From: Kordia algicida OT-1
GTDB taxonomy: Bacteria > Bacteroidota > Bacteroidia > Flavobacteriales > Flavobacteriaceae
NCBI RefSeq assembly: GCF_000154725.1
Contig: NZ_DS544873.1
Span: 4,948,649 to 5,012,648 of the forward strand
Direction of reading: 5' to 3'
DNA length: 64,000 nucleotides
A program made the translations under genes and the position numbers. Shown piece by piece: positions 32,264 to 39,065 of the stretch (position 1 is the first letter of the stretch; each line of letters begins with the position of its first letter). The notes below the pieces were generated by a model. It was not told the origin of the DNA. It made no database searches and worked only from the letters and a program-made list of their open reading frames with translations.

Positions 32264-32301
32264 ATGATTATTGATAAAAAAGATTACAAACCTGCAACAT
32301 A
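32264..32301 (+). repeat. 38-bp direct repeat, second copy
   Basis: An exact copy of the last 38 bp of the acyl-CoA dehydrogenase gene, starting 38 bp after the end of the first copy. The copy stands outside any gene. Confidence 0.95.
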
Positions 32302-32310
32302 GATTTGATA

Positions 32311-32411
32311 CGTCATTGAGAAAGTTTTAGAAAAACTTGCGGCAATCTGTTGTTTCAAATACTAAACTACTCTTTGATACACAGATTACTTCGCTACAGC
32401 TCGTAAAGACG
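32311..32411. repeat. MITE-like hairpin element
   Basis: The outer arms CGTCATTGAG and CGTAAAGACG, and the inner arms GCAATCTGTT and ACAGATTACTTCG, make this an imperfect 100-bp foldback. A similar element is at 34363-34451 with CATTGC/GTAATG outer and AGCAATCTGCTT/AAGCAGATTACT inner arms. Elements of the CATTGC...GCAATG type are widespread in bacterial intergenic DNA. Confidence 0.65.
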
Positions 32412-32544
32412 TTTAAAAGTGTAAACCTCAAAACATAACTCCAGCCGTCAATTCAAGTAACGAATCTGTGATCTGATGAATTTCGACTGCGCTCAGTAGA
32501 ACTATCGGAGAAGTACTTTAAGAATAAAAAACATTAAATAACAA

Positions 32545-32580
32545 ACGAAAAAGATCACTCTAATCAGTGATCTTTTTCGT
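32545..32580 (+). terminator. rho-independent terminator
   Basis: The perfect 15-bp arms ACGAAAAAGATCACT and AGTGATCTTTTTCGT have a 6-nt loop; the T-rich tail is inside the arm. It probably ends readthrough from the acyl-CoA dehydrogenase before the amylase gene. Confidence 0.85.
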
Positions 32581-32735
32581 TTACAACTACTTTTCAAGTG
32601 CAAACCAATTACGGTAAAACCATATAAATGACAAACTTATCAACACGAAAACGTTTTCGCTCTTTTGTTCATTGCTCAACTGATAATTATTTAAGTAACT
32701 TAAAAAATACTATTAACCAAAACAATTACCAGAAC

Positions 32736-34121
32736 ATGAAAAAAAATCAAATATTTTATTTCTTATTGATCGGTCTTTTTCTAATAAGCTGTTCAAAAGA
32801 TGAAGTTACTTTAGACAATGAGCAACAAAGCAAAGAACCTACAAAACAAACCATAACAGCCAAAAACAGATCCAATCTCAAACCAATTGGTTCTGGAGTA
32901 ATGATGCAAGCCTTCTATTGGGATGTGCCAGCTGGCGGAACTTGGTGGAACGTCGTAAAAAACAAAGTAGACGATTGGAGCAATGCAGGAATTGATGCTA
33001 TTTGGCTTCCGCCAGTATCAAAAGCACAAAACGGACCTTTCTCTATGGGATACGATCCGTTTGATTACTTCGATTTTGGAGAATACAATCAAATGGGAAG
33101 CGTAGAAACACGCTTTGGTTCTCGATCAGAATTGGTGAGTCTCGTAAACACAGCGCACAACAATCGCTTAAGTGTCATTGCAGATATTGTATTAAATCAC
33201 AACAGTGGAGGAAACAGTGAGTACAATCCGTTCAAAGGAACAAACACTTACACTGACTATCAGCCAATGTCAGGAATGTTCAACAGAAGCTACTATGACT
33301 TCCATCCAAACGATGCGCAAGCAAATGACGAAGGTGTATTTGGCGGTTTTGCCGATTTATCACATACCAAAAGTTACGTGCAAGATTGGCTTTGGAGAAA
33401 TCCAAACTCTGTCGCAAAATACTACAGAGATGTCATCGGATTTGATGGCTGGCGATTTGACTACGTAAAAGGATTCGGTCCGTGGGTTGTCAAAGAATGG
33501 AAAAATGAAGTTGGTGGTTTCTCAGTAGGAGAATACTGGGACGGAAATGCGGCAACGCTCGATTGGTGGTCAGGACAAGCGGAAGTAAGTGCGTTCGACT
33601 TTGCTTGCTACTACCGTATGCGAGATGCATTTCAAGGAAACAACCTAAACAGACTCAACGACGATATGTTATGGAAACGTAACTCATCAAGATCAGTAAC
33701 CTTTGTCACGAATCATGATACGGACGAAATCGTAAACAATAAAATTCTCGCGTATGCGTACATTTTAACGCACGAAGGATATCCAACTATCTTTTACCGC
33801 GATTACGAAGAATGGCTCAACAAAGAACGCCTCAACAATCTTATTTGGATTCACAACAACCTTGCTAGCGGAAATACTTCAATCCTTTACACGGATAATG
33901 ACGAATACGTAGCAAGAAGAAATGGTTACAATGGTGCAGGTTTAGTCGTGTATATCAACAACTCAAACAACTGGCAAGAACGTTGGGTAGAAACCAATTG
34001 GTCAAACACGCGTATCAAAGACTACACAGGACATTCTAATTGGGAGCCAGTAACGCAAGGTGGACGTTGGGTAAAAATTCAAGCACCACCCAAAAGTTAC
34101 TCAGTTTGGTCTGTTAAATAA
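32736..34121 (+). CDS. alpha-amylase (GH13, archaeal-like), lipoprotein, 461 aa
   Basis: The start at 32736 gives a lipoprotein signal (IGLFLISCSKD); a longer frame upstream lacks one. The mature enzyme is a complete GH13 barrel. MMQAFYWDVPAGGTWWNVVK opens it, and IADIVLNHNSGG is the calcium-binding region. GWRFDYVKG holds the nucleophile Asp242, GEYWD the acid/base Glu266, and NHDTDE the third Asp328. TIFYRDYEEWLNKERLNNLI and the final SYSVWS are close to Pyrococcus/Thermococcus GH13_7 amylases as I remember them. It should hydrolyse internal alpha-1,4 bonds of starch or glycogen at the outer surface. No sus genes lie nearby. Confidence 0.92.
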   Translation: MKKNQIFYFLLIGLFLISCSKDEVTLDNEQQSKEPTKQTITAKNRSNLKPIGSGVMMQAFYWDVPAGGTWWNVVKNKVDDWSNAGIDAIWLPPVSKAQNGPFSMGYDPFDYFDFGEYNQMGSVETRFGSRSELVSLVNTAHNNRLSVIADIVLNHNSGGNSEYNPFKGTNTYTDYQPMSGMFNRSYYDFHPNDAQANDEGVFGGFADLSHTKSYVQDWLWRNPNSVAKYYRDVIGFDGWRFDYVKGFGPWVVKEWKNEVGGFSVGEYWDGNAATLDWWSGQAEVSAFDFACYYRMRDAFQGNNLNRLNDDMLWKRNSSRSVTFVTNHDTDEIVNNKILAYAYILTHEGYPTIFYRDYEEWLNKERLNNLIWIHNNLASGNTSILYTDNDEYVARRNGYNGAGLVVYINNSNNWQERWVETNWSNTRIKDYTGHSNWEPVTQGGRWVKIQAPPKSYSVWSVK

Positions 34122-34233
34122 AGGTTTGGGTTTTGGGTAATTAGTATTCGGAAGTTTCTAAGTGTGTTTTGAAACTTCAAAAAACGAATAACAAATGACA
34201 AAGTTGAATAGTTTAAGTATTGATTTAAAAAAT

Positions 34234-34290
34234 TAATGTAAACAACTTTACCCAAAACCTGACATATCGAGCGTAGTCGAGATACAAAGC
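34234..34290. repeat. direct repeat, copy upstream of rpsU
   Basis: This stretch reads CAACTTTACCCAAAACCTG, then ACATATCGAGCGTAGTCGAG, then ATACAAA. It matches 34908-34965 with few changes. The 34190-34290 region also resembles 770-870. Confidence 0.75.
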
Positions 34291-34362
34291 CAAAGCCTAA
34301 AATCAATAATGGCATTCCGCAGAAAATGCGGCCGCGCTTTCGGCTATATCTTTTTTTAAAAC

Positions 34363-34451
34363 GCTGTCATTGCCAGACAAATTTCTAATTTGTAGTAGCA
34401 ATCTGCTTAAATAAAAGCAGATTACTTCGTCGCAAACTCCTCGTAATGACG
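34363..34451. repeat. MITE-like hairpin element, second copy
   Basis: The outer arms TGTCATTGC and GTAATGACG and the inner arms AGCAATCTGCTT (34397-34408) and AAGCAGATTACT (34415-34426) fold back on each other. It is related to 32311-32411. Confidence 0.65.
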
Positions 34452-34508
34452 TTGCAAAACAAAAAAGGATGCCACCTCTATCGCTAATGCAAAAAAAGCA
34501 AGAAACTA

Positions 34509-34538
34509 TTTGAAATTAAAAAATAGTCTGTATATTTG
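34509..34538 (+). promoter_or_regulatory. rpsU promoter (Bacteroidota -33/-7)
   Basis: TTTG (34509-34512) is followed after 18 bp by TATATTTG (34531-34538), an exact match to the TTTG/TAnnTTTG consensus. Transcription should start near 34545, giving a leader of about 30 nt. Confidence 0.85.
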
Positions 34539-34559
34539 CAGCCACAAAATCTAAAAGAG

Positions 34560-34565
34560 AGGAGG
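34560..34565 (+). promoter_or_regulatory. strong Shine-Dalgarno site of rpsU
   Basis: AGGAGG, inside AGAGAGGAGGTTAAG, lies 9 nt before the ATG. Such a full anti-SD match is rare in this window, where most genes have A-rich leaders. In flavobacteria bS21 itself helps hide the 16S anti-SD, so a strong SD on its own mRNA fits an autoregulatory loop known from the phylum. Confidence 0.85.
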
Positions 34566-34574
34566 TTAAGTACT

Positions 34575-34769
34575 ATGTTAATTATACCAGTAAAAGAAGG
34601 AGAAAATATAGACAGAGCGCTGAAACGTTTCAAAAGAAAATTTGATCGTACAGGAGGAATGCGTCAACTTAGAGCAAGAAAGCATTTCACAAAGCCATCA
34701 GTAGCTCGTAGAGCGCAAATTCAAAAAGCGCAATACATCCAGCGCCTTAGAGATCAAGAAGAAATCTAA
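34575..34769 (+). CDS. rpsU: 30S ribosomal protein bS21, 64 aa
   Basis: The ATG at 34575 gives a normal-length bS21: MLIIPVKEGENIDRALKRFK, then the Arg/Lys-rich FDRTGGMRQLRARKHF and a basic helical tail. In Bacteroidota this protein, with bS18 and bS6, occludes the 16S anti-Shine-Dalgarno sequence, explaining why SD-less genes dominate. The gene has a near-perfect promoter, a strong SD and its own terminator. It is therefore monocistronic, and its expression is probably set by free bS21. Confidence 0.96.
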   Translation: MLIIPVKEGENIDRALKRFKRKFDRTGGMRQLRARKHFTKPSVARRAQIQKAQYIQRLRDQEEI

Positions 34770-34792
34770 GCAACGCTCTCAGCAAAATAAAA

Positions 34793-34821
34793 AAAGGTTT
34801 CCAATACGGAAGCCTTTTTTT
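34793..34821 (+). terminator. rho-independent terminator of rpsU
   Basis: The arms AAAGGTTTCC and GGAAGCCTTT (one G-U pair) are followed by a run of Ts, 23 bp past the rpsU stop. Confidence 0.9.
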
Positions 34822-34907
34822 GTGCATAAAACTTTCATCTCCCAAACAACTTCACTAACTTTAACTAGGTTTTGGATATTAAATATTAGTAAATTTCTTA
34901 AGAATCT

Positions 34908-34965
34908 ACAAACAACTTAACCTAAAACCTGACATATCAAGCGTAGTCGAGATACAAAACCTAAA
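34908..34965. repeat. direct repeat, copy downstream of rpsU
   Basis: CAACTTAACCTAAAACCTG, then ACATATCAAGCGTAGTCGAG, then ATACAAAA matches 34234-34290. The copy ends 8 bp before the recombinase start codon. Confidence 0.75.
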
Positions 34966-34972
34966 ACCCAAA

Positions 34973-35860
34973 ATGCCCTTTACAACATTTACAGAATATC
35001 TAAAACTCGAAAAAAACTATTCGGAGCATACTGTCACAGCTTACGAAAAAGATTTACGCTCGTTTGCTGAATTTTGTAAAAAAGAATATGAAGACGATAG
35101 TATTATAAACGTACACTATGTGCAAATTCGTAATTGGATAGTTTCCTTAGTAGAAAAAGGTTTGCAAAATGCTACGATCAATCGGAAAATATCTTCACTC
35201 AAAACTTATTACAAATACTTGCTTAAAACAAAACAAATCGAAGCAAGTCCGCTAGCAAAACACAAAGCACTCAAAACCGCAAAAAAAGTACAAGTGCCAT
35301 TCTCACAAAAAGAAATGGATATAGTATTAAATGCTGTTGAATTTAAAAATGATTTCGAAGGTGTGCGTAACAAAACCATCATAGAAATGTTTTACGCTAC
35401 CGGAATGCGTCGTAGTGAACTCATCAATCTAAAACAATCTGATATCGATTACACGGCAAAAACAATTCGAATATTAGGTAAAAGAAACAAAGAGCGCATT
35501 GTTCCATTATTACAAAAACTTGAAGCTCAATTAAAAGAATACATTTTACATAGAAAGCAAATTGACAATCAAAAAAAAGAAGAATTATTTTTAACGGCAA
35601 AAGGAAATAAAATCTACTCGAACCTTGTATATCGTTTAATAAATGATTATTTTAGTATAGCATCTACAAAAGTAAAAAAGAGTCCGCATATGCTCAGACA
35701 CACATTTGCAACTCACTTACTAAACCAAGGTGCAGACTTAAATGCTGTCAAAGAATTACTTGGTCATGCTAGCCTTGCTTCAACCCAAGTATATACACAC
35801 AACAGTTTAGCTGAATTAAAAAATGTATATGCAAAAGCACACCCTAGAAACAAAAAGTAA
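34973..35860 (+). CDS. tyrosine recombinase, XerC/XerD type, 295 aa
   Basis: The N-terminal core-binding (SAM-like) domain is TFTEYLKLEKNYSEHTVTAY onward, with ATINRKISSLKTYYKYLLKT. The catalytic domain has all key residues: Arg in YATGMRRSELINL (about residue 147), Lys in RILGKRNKERIVPL, HMLRHTFATHLL (H-x-x-R), LGHASLASTQ and the nucleophile Tyr in VYTH (about residue 276). It is probably the chromosome-dimer resolvase partner in flavobacteria rather than a phage integrase, because it is of Xer length and sits beside the hibernation-factor and tRNA genes. Whether it is XerC or XerD is not decided. Confidence 0.92.
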   Translation: MPFTTFTEYLKLEKNYSEHTVTAYEKDLRSFAEFCKKEYEDDSIINVHYVQIRNWIVSLVEKGLQNATINRKISSLKTYYKYLLKTKQIEASPLAKHKALKTAKKVQVPFSQKEMDIVLNAVEFKNDFEGVRNKTIIEMFYATGMRRSELINLKQSDIDYTAKTIRILGKRNKERIVPLLQKLEAQLKEYILHRKQIDNQKKEELFLTAKGNKIYSNLVYRLINDYFSIASTKVKKSPHMLRHTFATHLLNQGADLNAVKELLGHASLASTQVYTHNSLAELKNVYAKAHPRNKK

Positions 35861-35911
35861 TCTTTCAAAAAAGCAGCAAAACCTAAAATATAACCTTTAA
35901 AAATGCAGCGT

Positions 35912-36211
35912 ATGAAAGTAAACATGCAGTCCGTGAACTTTACGGTAGATCGTAAATTAGTAGATTTCATTCAAAGAAAAATGGATAAACTCGAAAACTA
36001 CTATGATAAAGTAATTGATGCTGATGTATATCTAAAAGTAGAAAACACAAGTGCAAAAGAAAATAAAATTGCAGAAATAAGGGTTAATATTCCTGGTGAT
36101 GACATCATGGTAAAAAAACAATGTAAAACCTTTGAAGAAGCCGTTGACGAAGCAACAAGTACATTACAAAGAGTACTGCTAAAAAGAAAAGAAAAAGTAA
36201 GAGCACATTGA
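35912..36211 (+). CDS. hpf: ribosome hibernation-promoting factor (short HPF/RaiA type), 99 aa
   Basis: MKVNMQSVNFTVDRKLVDFI and a following QRKMDKLENYYDKVIDADVY are the family opening. VNIPGDDIMVKKQCKTFEEA and VDEATSTLQRVLLKRKEK complete the short form. These proteins bind the 30S decoding region and protect idle ribosomes in stationary phase. I choose the ATG at 35912; an ATG three codons upstream (35903) adds only MQR. It lies 51 bp downstream of the recombinase and is followed by a terminator that overlaps the tRNA promoter. Confidence 0.92.
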   Translation: MKVNMQSVNFTVDRKLVDFIQRKMDKLENYYDKVIDADVYLKVENTSAKENKIAEIRVNIPGDDIMVKKQCKTFEEAVDEATSTLQRVLLKRKEKVRAH

Positions 36212-36236
36212 TAAGTAAAAAATTTTCAAAAATTGT

Positions 36237-36266
36237 TTTGATTAAAAAAAATAATCTCTACATTTG
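36237..36266 (+). promoter_or_regulatory. promoter of the tRNA-tuf cluster
   Basis: TTTG (36237-36240), 18 bp, TACATTTG (36259-36266) is a textbook Bacteroidota promoter with the same spacing as that of rpsU. Transcription would start near 36273. Confidence 0.85.
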
Positions 36267-36267
36267 C

Positions 36268-36295
36268 AGTCCGTTAGAAATAGCGGGCTTTTTTT
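36268..36295 (+). terminator. terminator-like hairpin overlapping the tRNA promoter start site
   Basis: The arms AGTCCG and CGGGCT (one G-T pair) enclose a 9-nt loop and lead into seven Ts. It would end the hpf transcript; because it overlaps the predicted start site, a tRNA transcript would carry only the 3' arm. Confidence 0.7.
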
Positions 36296-36305
36296 ATGAG
36301 CAAAA

Positions 36306-36379
36306 GCCGATGTAGCTCAGCTGGCTAGAGCAGCTGATTTGTAATCAGCAGGTCGTGGGTTCGAGTCCCTCCATCGGCT
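36306..36379 (+). tRNA. tRNA-Thr (TGT)
   Basis: A full cloverleaf: acceptor GCCGATG/CATCGGC, D arm GCTCAGCTGGCTAGAGC, anticodon loop TTTGTAA (TGT) and T arm with GGTTCGAGTCC. Its 3' end is not followed by an encoded CCA. A partial copy of its 3' end lies at 36468-36489. Confidence 0.97.
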
Positions 36380-36451
36380 CAAAAAAAGTAAAGTGTTTCA
36401 GGAGTTGTGAAAAATGTATGTTTGTAGCAACAGGGGCGAGAAGTTTATCCT

Positions 36452-36489
36452 GAGCGCAGCCGAAGGAAGTCCCTCCATCGGCTCAAAAA
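36452..36489. repeat. interspersed repeat joined to a partial copy of the tRNA-Thr 3' end
   Basis: GAGCGCAGCCGA (TCGACTnCGCTC family, inverted) is followed by AGTCCCTCCATCGGCTCAAA (36468-36487), which copies the last part of the tRNA-Thr gene at 36366-36385. The rest of the tRNA is not repeated. Confidence 0.85.
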
Positions 36490-36561
36490 GCAAAAACAAA
36501 TCAAGAAATGTAAAAACTCTTGATGTTTGCTTTAAAAAGTTTGAAATATTGATTTTTTATT

Positions 36562-36643
<82 letters not shown>

Positions 36644-36654
36644 CTAAAATAAAA

Positions 36655-36727
36655 GCGAGAGTAGCTCAGTTGGTAGAGCGTCAGCCTTCCAAGCTGAATG
36701 TCGCCGGTTCGAACCCGGTCTCTCGCT
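36655..36727 (+). tRNA. tRNA-Gly (TCC)
   Basis: Acceptor GCGAGAG/CTCTCGC, D arm GCTCAGTTGGTAGAGC, anticodon loop CTTCCAA (TCC) and T arm GGTTCGAACCC. It lies 11 bp after tRNA-Tyr in the same cluster. Confidence 0.96.
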
Positions 36728-36740
36728 CTATATATTTCTT

Positions 36741-36812
36741 GCCGGTGTAGCTCAGGGGTAGAGCGTTTCCTTGGTAAGGAAGAGGCCACGGGTTCAAATC
36801 CCGTCATTGGCT
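36741..36812 (+). tRNA. tRNA-Thr (GGT)
   Basis: Acceptor GCCGGTG/CATTGGC (two G-T pairs), anticodon loop TTGGTAA (GGT) and T arm GGTTCAAATCC. It is the last tRNA before tuf, 57 bp upstream, and completes threonine decoding together with the TGT tRNA in the same cluster. Confidence 0.96.
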
Positions 36813-36869
36813 CATAGAATGTATAAATTGAACACTAATATATAACTAAGATTAAAAAATTATTAAATC

Positions 36870-38057
36870 ATGGCAAAGGAAACTTTTGATCGTTCCAAAC
36901 CGCACTTAAATATTGGTACTATTGGACACGTAGATCACGGTAAAACTACTTTAACAGCTGCTATTACAAAAGTATTAGCTGATGCTGGTCTTTCTGAAGC
37001 AAGAGATTTCGATACAATCGATAACGCTCCTGAAGAAAAAGAAAGAGGTATTACAATTAATACATCTCACGTTGAGTATCAAACTGCAAACCGTCACTAC
37101 GCACACGTTGACTGTCCAGGTCACGCCGATTACGTAAAGAATATGGTAACAGGAGCTGCTCAAATGGATGGTGCTATCTTAGTAGTTGCTGCTACAGATG
37201 GACCAATGCCACAAACACGTGAGCACATCTTATTAGGACGTCAGGTTGGAGTTCCAAGAATTGTAGTATTCTTGAACAAATGTGATATGGTAGATGATGA
37301 AGAATTATTAGAGCTTGTTGATATGGAAGTAAGAGATTTACTTTCTTTCTACGACTATGATGGAGATAACGGGCCAGTTATCCAAGGATCTGCTTTGGGA
37401 GCTTTAAATGGTGAAAAGCAATGGGTTGATACAGTATTAGAATTAATGGAAGCTGTTGATAACTGGATTGAATTACCAAAAAGAGATGTTGATAAAGATT
37501 TCTTAATGCCTATCGAAGATGTATTCTCAATTACAGGTCGTGGTACTGTTGCAACAGGTCGTATTGAAACTGGTGTAGCTAACACAGGTGATGCTGTAGA
37601 TATCATTGGAATGGGAGCTGAAAAATTAACTTCTACAATTACAGGAGTTGAGATGTTCCGTAAAATCCTTGATAGAGGTGAAGCTGGAGATAACGTAGGT
37701 ATCTTATTAAGAGGTATTGAAAAGACTGAAATCAAAAGAGGTATGGTGATCTGTAAGCCAGGTTCTGTAACTCCACACAAAAAGTTCAAAGCTGAGGTGT
37801 ACGTATTGAAAAAAGAAGAAGGTGGGCGTCACACTCCATTCCACAATAACTACCGTCCTCAGTTCTACGTTCGTACTACGGATGTTACAGGAACTATCAA
37901 CTTGCCAGAAGGTGTTGAAATGGTAATGCCAGGAGATAACTTAACAATTACTGTTGATCTTATCAGTACAATTGCAATGAACGTTGGATTACGTTTTGCG
38001 ATTCGTGAAGGTGGTAGAACTGTTGGTGCAGGTCAGGTAACTGAAATTTTAGAATAA
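36870..38057 (+). CDS. tuf: elongation factor Tu, 395 aa
   Basis: GTPase that delivers aminoacyl-tRNA to the ribosome. G1 [10 protein letters not shown] (about residues 19-28), the switch region with [13 protein letters not shown]3 [12 protein letters not shown]4 [14 protein letters not shown] and G5 GSALGAL are all intact. Domains 2 and 3 follow, with [11 protein letters not shown] and [20 protein letters not shown]. Its length is normal. The gene sits in the usual Bacteroidota tRNA-tuf-tRNA-Trp-secE cluster. A terminator follows, so expression of the downstream genes may rely on readthrough or another promoter. Confidence 0.99.
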   Translation: MAKETFDRSKPHLNIGTIGHVDHGKTTLTAAITKVLADAGLSEARDFDTIDNAPEEKERGITINTSHVEYQTANRHYAHVDCPGHADYVKNMVTGAAQMDGAILVVAATDGPMPQTREHILLGRQVGVPRIVVFLNKCDMVDDEELLELVDMEVRDLLSFYDYDGDNGPVIQGSALGALNGEKQWVDTVLELMEAVDNWIELPKRDVDKDFLMPIEDVFSITGRGTVATGRIETGVANTGDAVDIIGMGAEKLTSTITGVEMFRKILDRGEAGDNVGILLRGIEKTEIKRGMVICKPGSVTPHKKFKAEVYVLKKEEGGRHTPFHNNYRPQFYVRTTDVTGTINLPEGVEMVMPGDNLTITVDLISTIAMNVGLRFAIREGGRTVGAGQVTEILE

Positions 38058-38083
38058 TCTACAACAGATTAATATAACAAGAG

Positions 38084-38115
38084 AGGTGTCCCGTTTATTT
38101 CGGGACGCCTTTTTA
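38084..38115 (+). terminator. rho-independent terminator after tuf
   Basis: The arms AGGTGTCCCG and CGGGACGCCT (one G-T pair) are followed by TTTTTAT. tRNA-Trp starts 7 bp later, so readthrough or reinitiation must supply it. Confidence 0.9.
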
Positions 38116-38121
38116 TGAAAT

Positions 38122-38194
38122 ACGGGTTTAGCTCAGTTGGTAGAGCACTGGTCTCCAAAACCAGGTGTCGGGAGTTCGAGCCTCTCAACCCGTG
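38122..38194 (+). tRNA. tRNA-Trp (CCA)
   Basis: Acceptor ACGGGTT/AACCCGT, anticodon loop CTCCAAA (CCA), T arm GAGTTCGAGCCTC and discriminator G, as expected for tRNA-Trp. This is the tRNA whose charging would be sensed by the trp leader at 17.8 kb. It stands 16 bp before secE. Confidence 0.97.
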
Positions 38195-38210
38195 CTAATA
38201 ACATCGCAAT

Positions 38211-38411
38211 ATGGCTGGTATAGTAAATTACGTAAAAGAATCTTTCGAAGAATTGAGAACTAATGTCACTTGGACACCTTGGGCTGAAGCGCAACGTCTT
38301 ACAATTATTGTGGCTGTGTTTTCAATTATCTTCTCATTAGCAATTTGGGGAGTTGATACGGTGTTTTCTGAAGCATTGGGATATGTTTATGATATAGTAC
38401 TAGGTAAATAA
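38211..38411 (+). CDS. secE: preprotein translocase subunit SecE, 66 aa
   Basis: A short single-span SecE: GIVNYVKESFEELRTNVTW, then the conserved W-x-x-x-A-x-R segment TPWAEAQRLTIIVAVFSIIF forming the membrane helix. It clamps the SecY channel in the inner membrane. It lies 26 bp upstream of nusG, the conserved secE-nusG pair. Confidence 0.96.
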   Translation: MAGIVNYVKESFEELRTNVTWTPWAEAQRLTIIVAVFSIIFSLAIWGVDTVFSEALGYVYDIVLGK

Positions 38412-38437
38412 ATTCACTCTCTAAAATTATACTTATT

Positions 38438-38989
38438 ATGGCGGATTCTAATGTAAAGAAATGGTATGTTGTGAGAGCTGTCAGCGGACAGGAAAATAAA
38501 GTAAAAGCGTATATCGAAAGCGAAATTACTAGATTAGGATTAGAAGACTATGTGGAAGAAGTATTAGTTCCAACAGAAAAAGTAATCCAAATTCGTAATG
38601 GAAAAAAAATAAACAAAGAAAGAGTGTACTTTCCAGGGTATATTATGATTAAAGCTAATATTGCTGGAGAAGTAACGCACGTTATAAAATCTGTTACCAA
38701 TGTGATAGGTTTCTTAGGAGAAGTTAAAGGAGGAGATCCTGTGCCGCTAAGACAATCTGAAGTAAATAGAATGTTAGGAAAGGTTGATGAATTGTCAGTA
38801 AAAACTGATAATGTTGTAATTCCTTTCACACTTGGAGAAACAGTAAAAGTAATTGATGGTCCTTTCAACGGCTTCAATGGATCTGTTGAAAAGATAAATG
38901 AAGAAAAACGTAAGTTAGAAGTAATGGTGAAAATCTTTGGTAGAAAAACACCGCTAGAGCTAAGTTACATGCAAGTAGAAAAAATATAA
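38438..38989 (+). CDS. nusG: transcription termination/antitermination protein NusG, 183 aa
   Basis: The NGN domain opens KKWYVVRAVSGQENKVKAYI and continues with VLVPTEKVIQIRNGKK and YFPGYIMIKANIAGEVTHVI. The KOW domain is VKVIDGPFNGFNGSVEKINE (about residues 129-148). It binds RNA polymerase and couples it to Rho or ribosomes. Its length is normal. It is in the secE-nusG-rplK order. Confidence 0.97.
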   Translation: MADSNVKKWYVVRAVSGQENKVKAYIESEITRLGLEDYVEEVLVPTEKVIQIRNGKKINKERVYFPGYIMIKANIAGEVTHVIKSVTNVIGFLGEVKGGDPVPLRQSEVNRMLGKVDELSVKTDNVVIPFTLGETVKVIDGPFNGFNGSVEKINEEKRKLEVMVKIFGRKTPLELSYMQVEKI

Positions 38990-39065
38990 TTGTTACACAT
39001 TATATATTCAAGTAGCGTTTTTTAGCTTCCAAACAAAAAAACGTTGCAAAATTTAAAACAAGAAA

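Larger units (their letters stand above)
32227..32735. other. repeat-filled spacer before the amylase gene
   Basis: This 509-bp gap contains the second copy of the 38-bp repeat (32264-32301) and a MITE-like hairpin element (32311-32411). It also holds a TCGACTGCGCTC-family repeat (32483-32494) and a perfect 15-bp stem terminator (32545-32580). The 108 bp before the amylase start are in frame with it but show no coding sign. No other gene is seen. Confidence 0.75.
34122..34574. other. repeat-dense spacer before rpsU
   Basis: This 453-bp gap holds a long interspersed repeat with the TCGACTACGCTC core (34190-34290). Next is a small element GCATTCCGCAGAAAATGC, then GCGGCCGC and GCTTTCGGC (34312-34344), then a MITE-like foldback (34363-34451), then the rpsU promoter (34509-34538) and its leader. 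No gene is seen. Confidence 0.7.

Noticed and set aside
34973-35860. Phage or island integrase
   Set aside because: The protein is Xer-sized and sits in a housekeeping context (rpsU, hpf, tRNA-tuf); there is no phage gene or paired att site around it.
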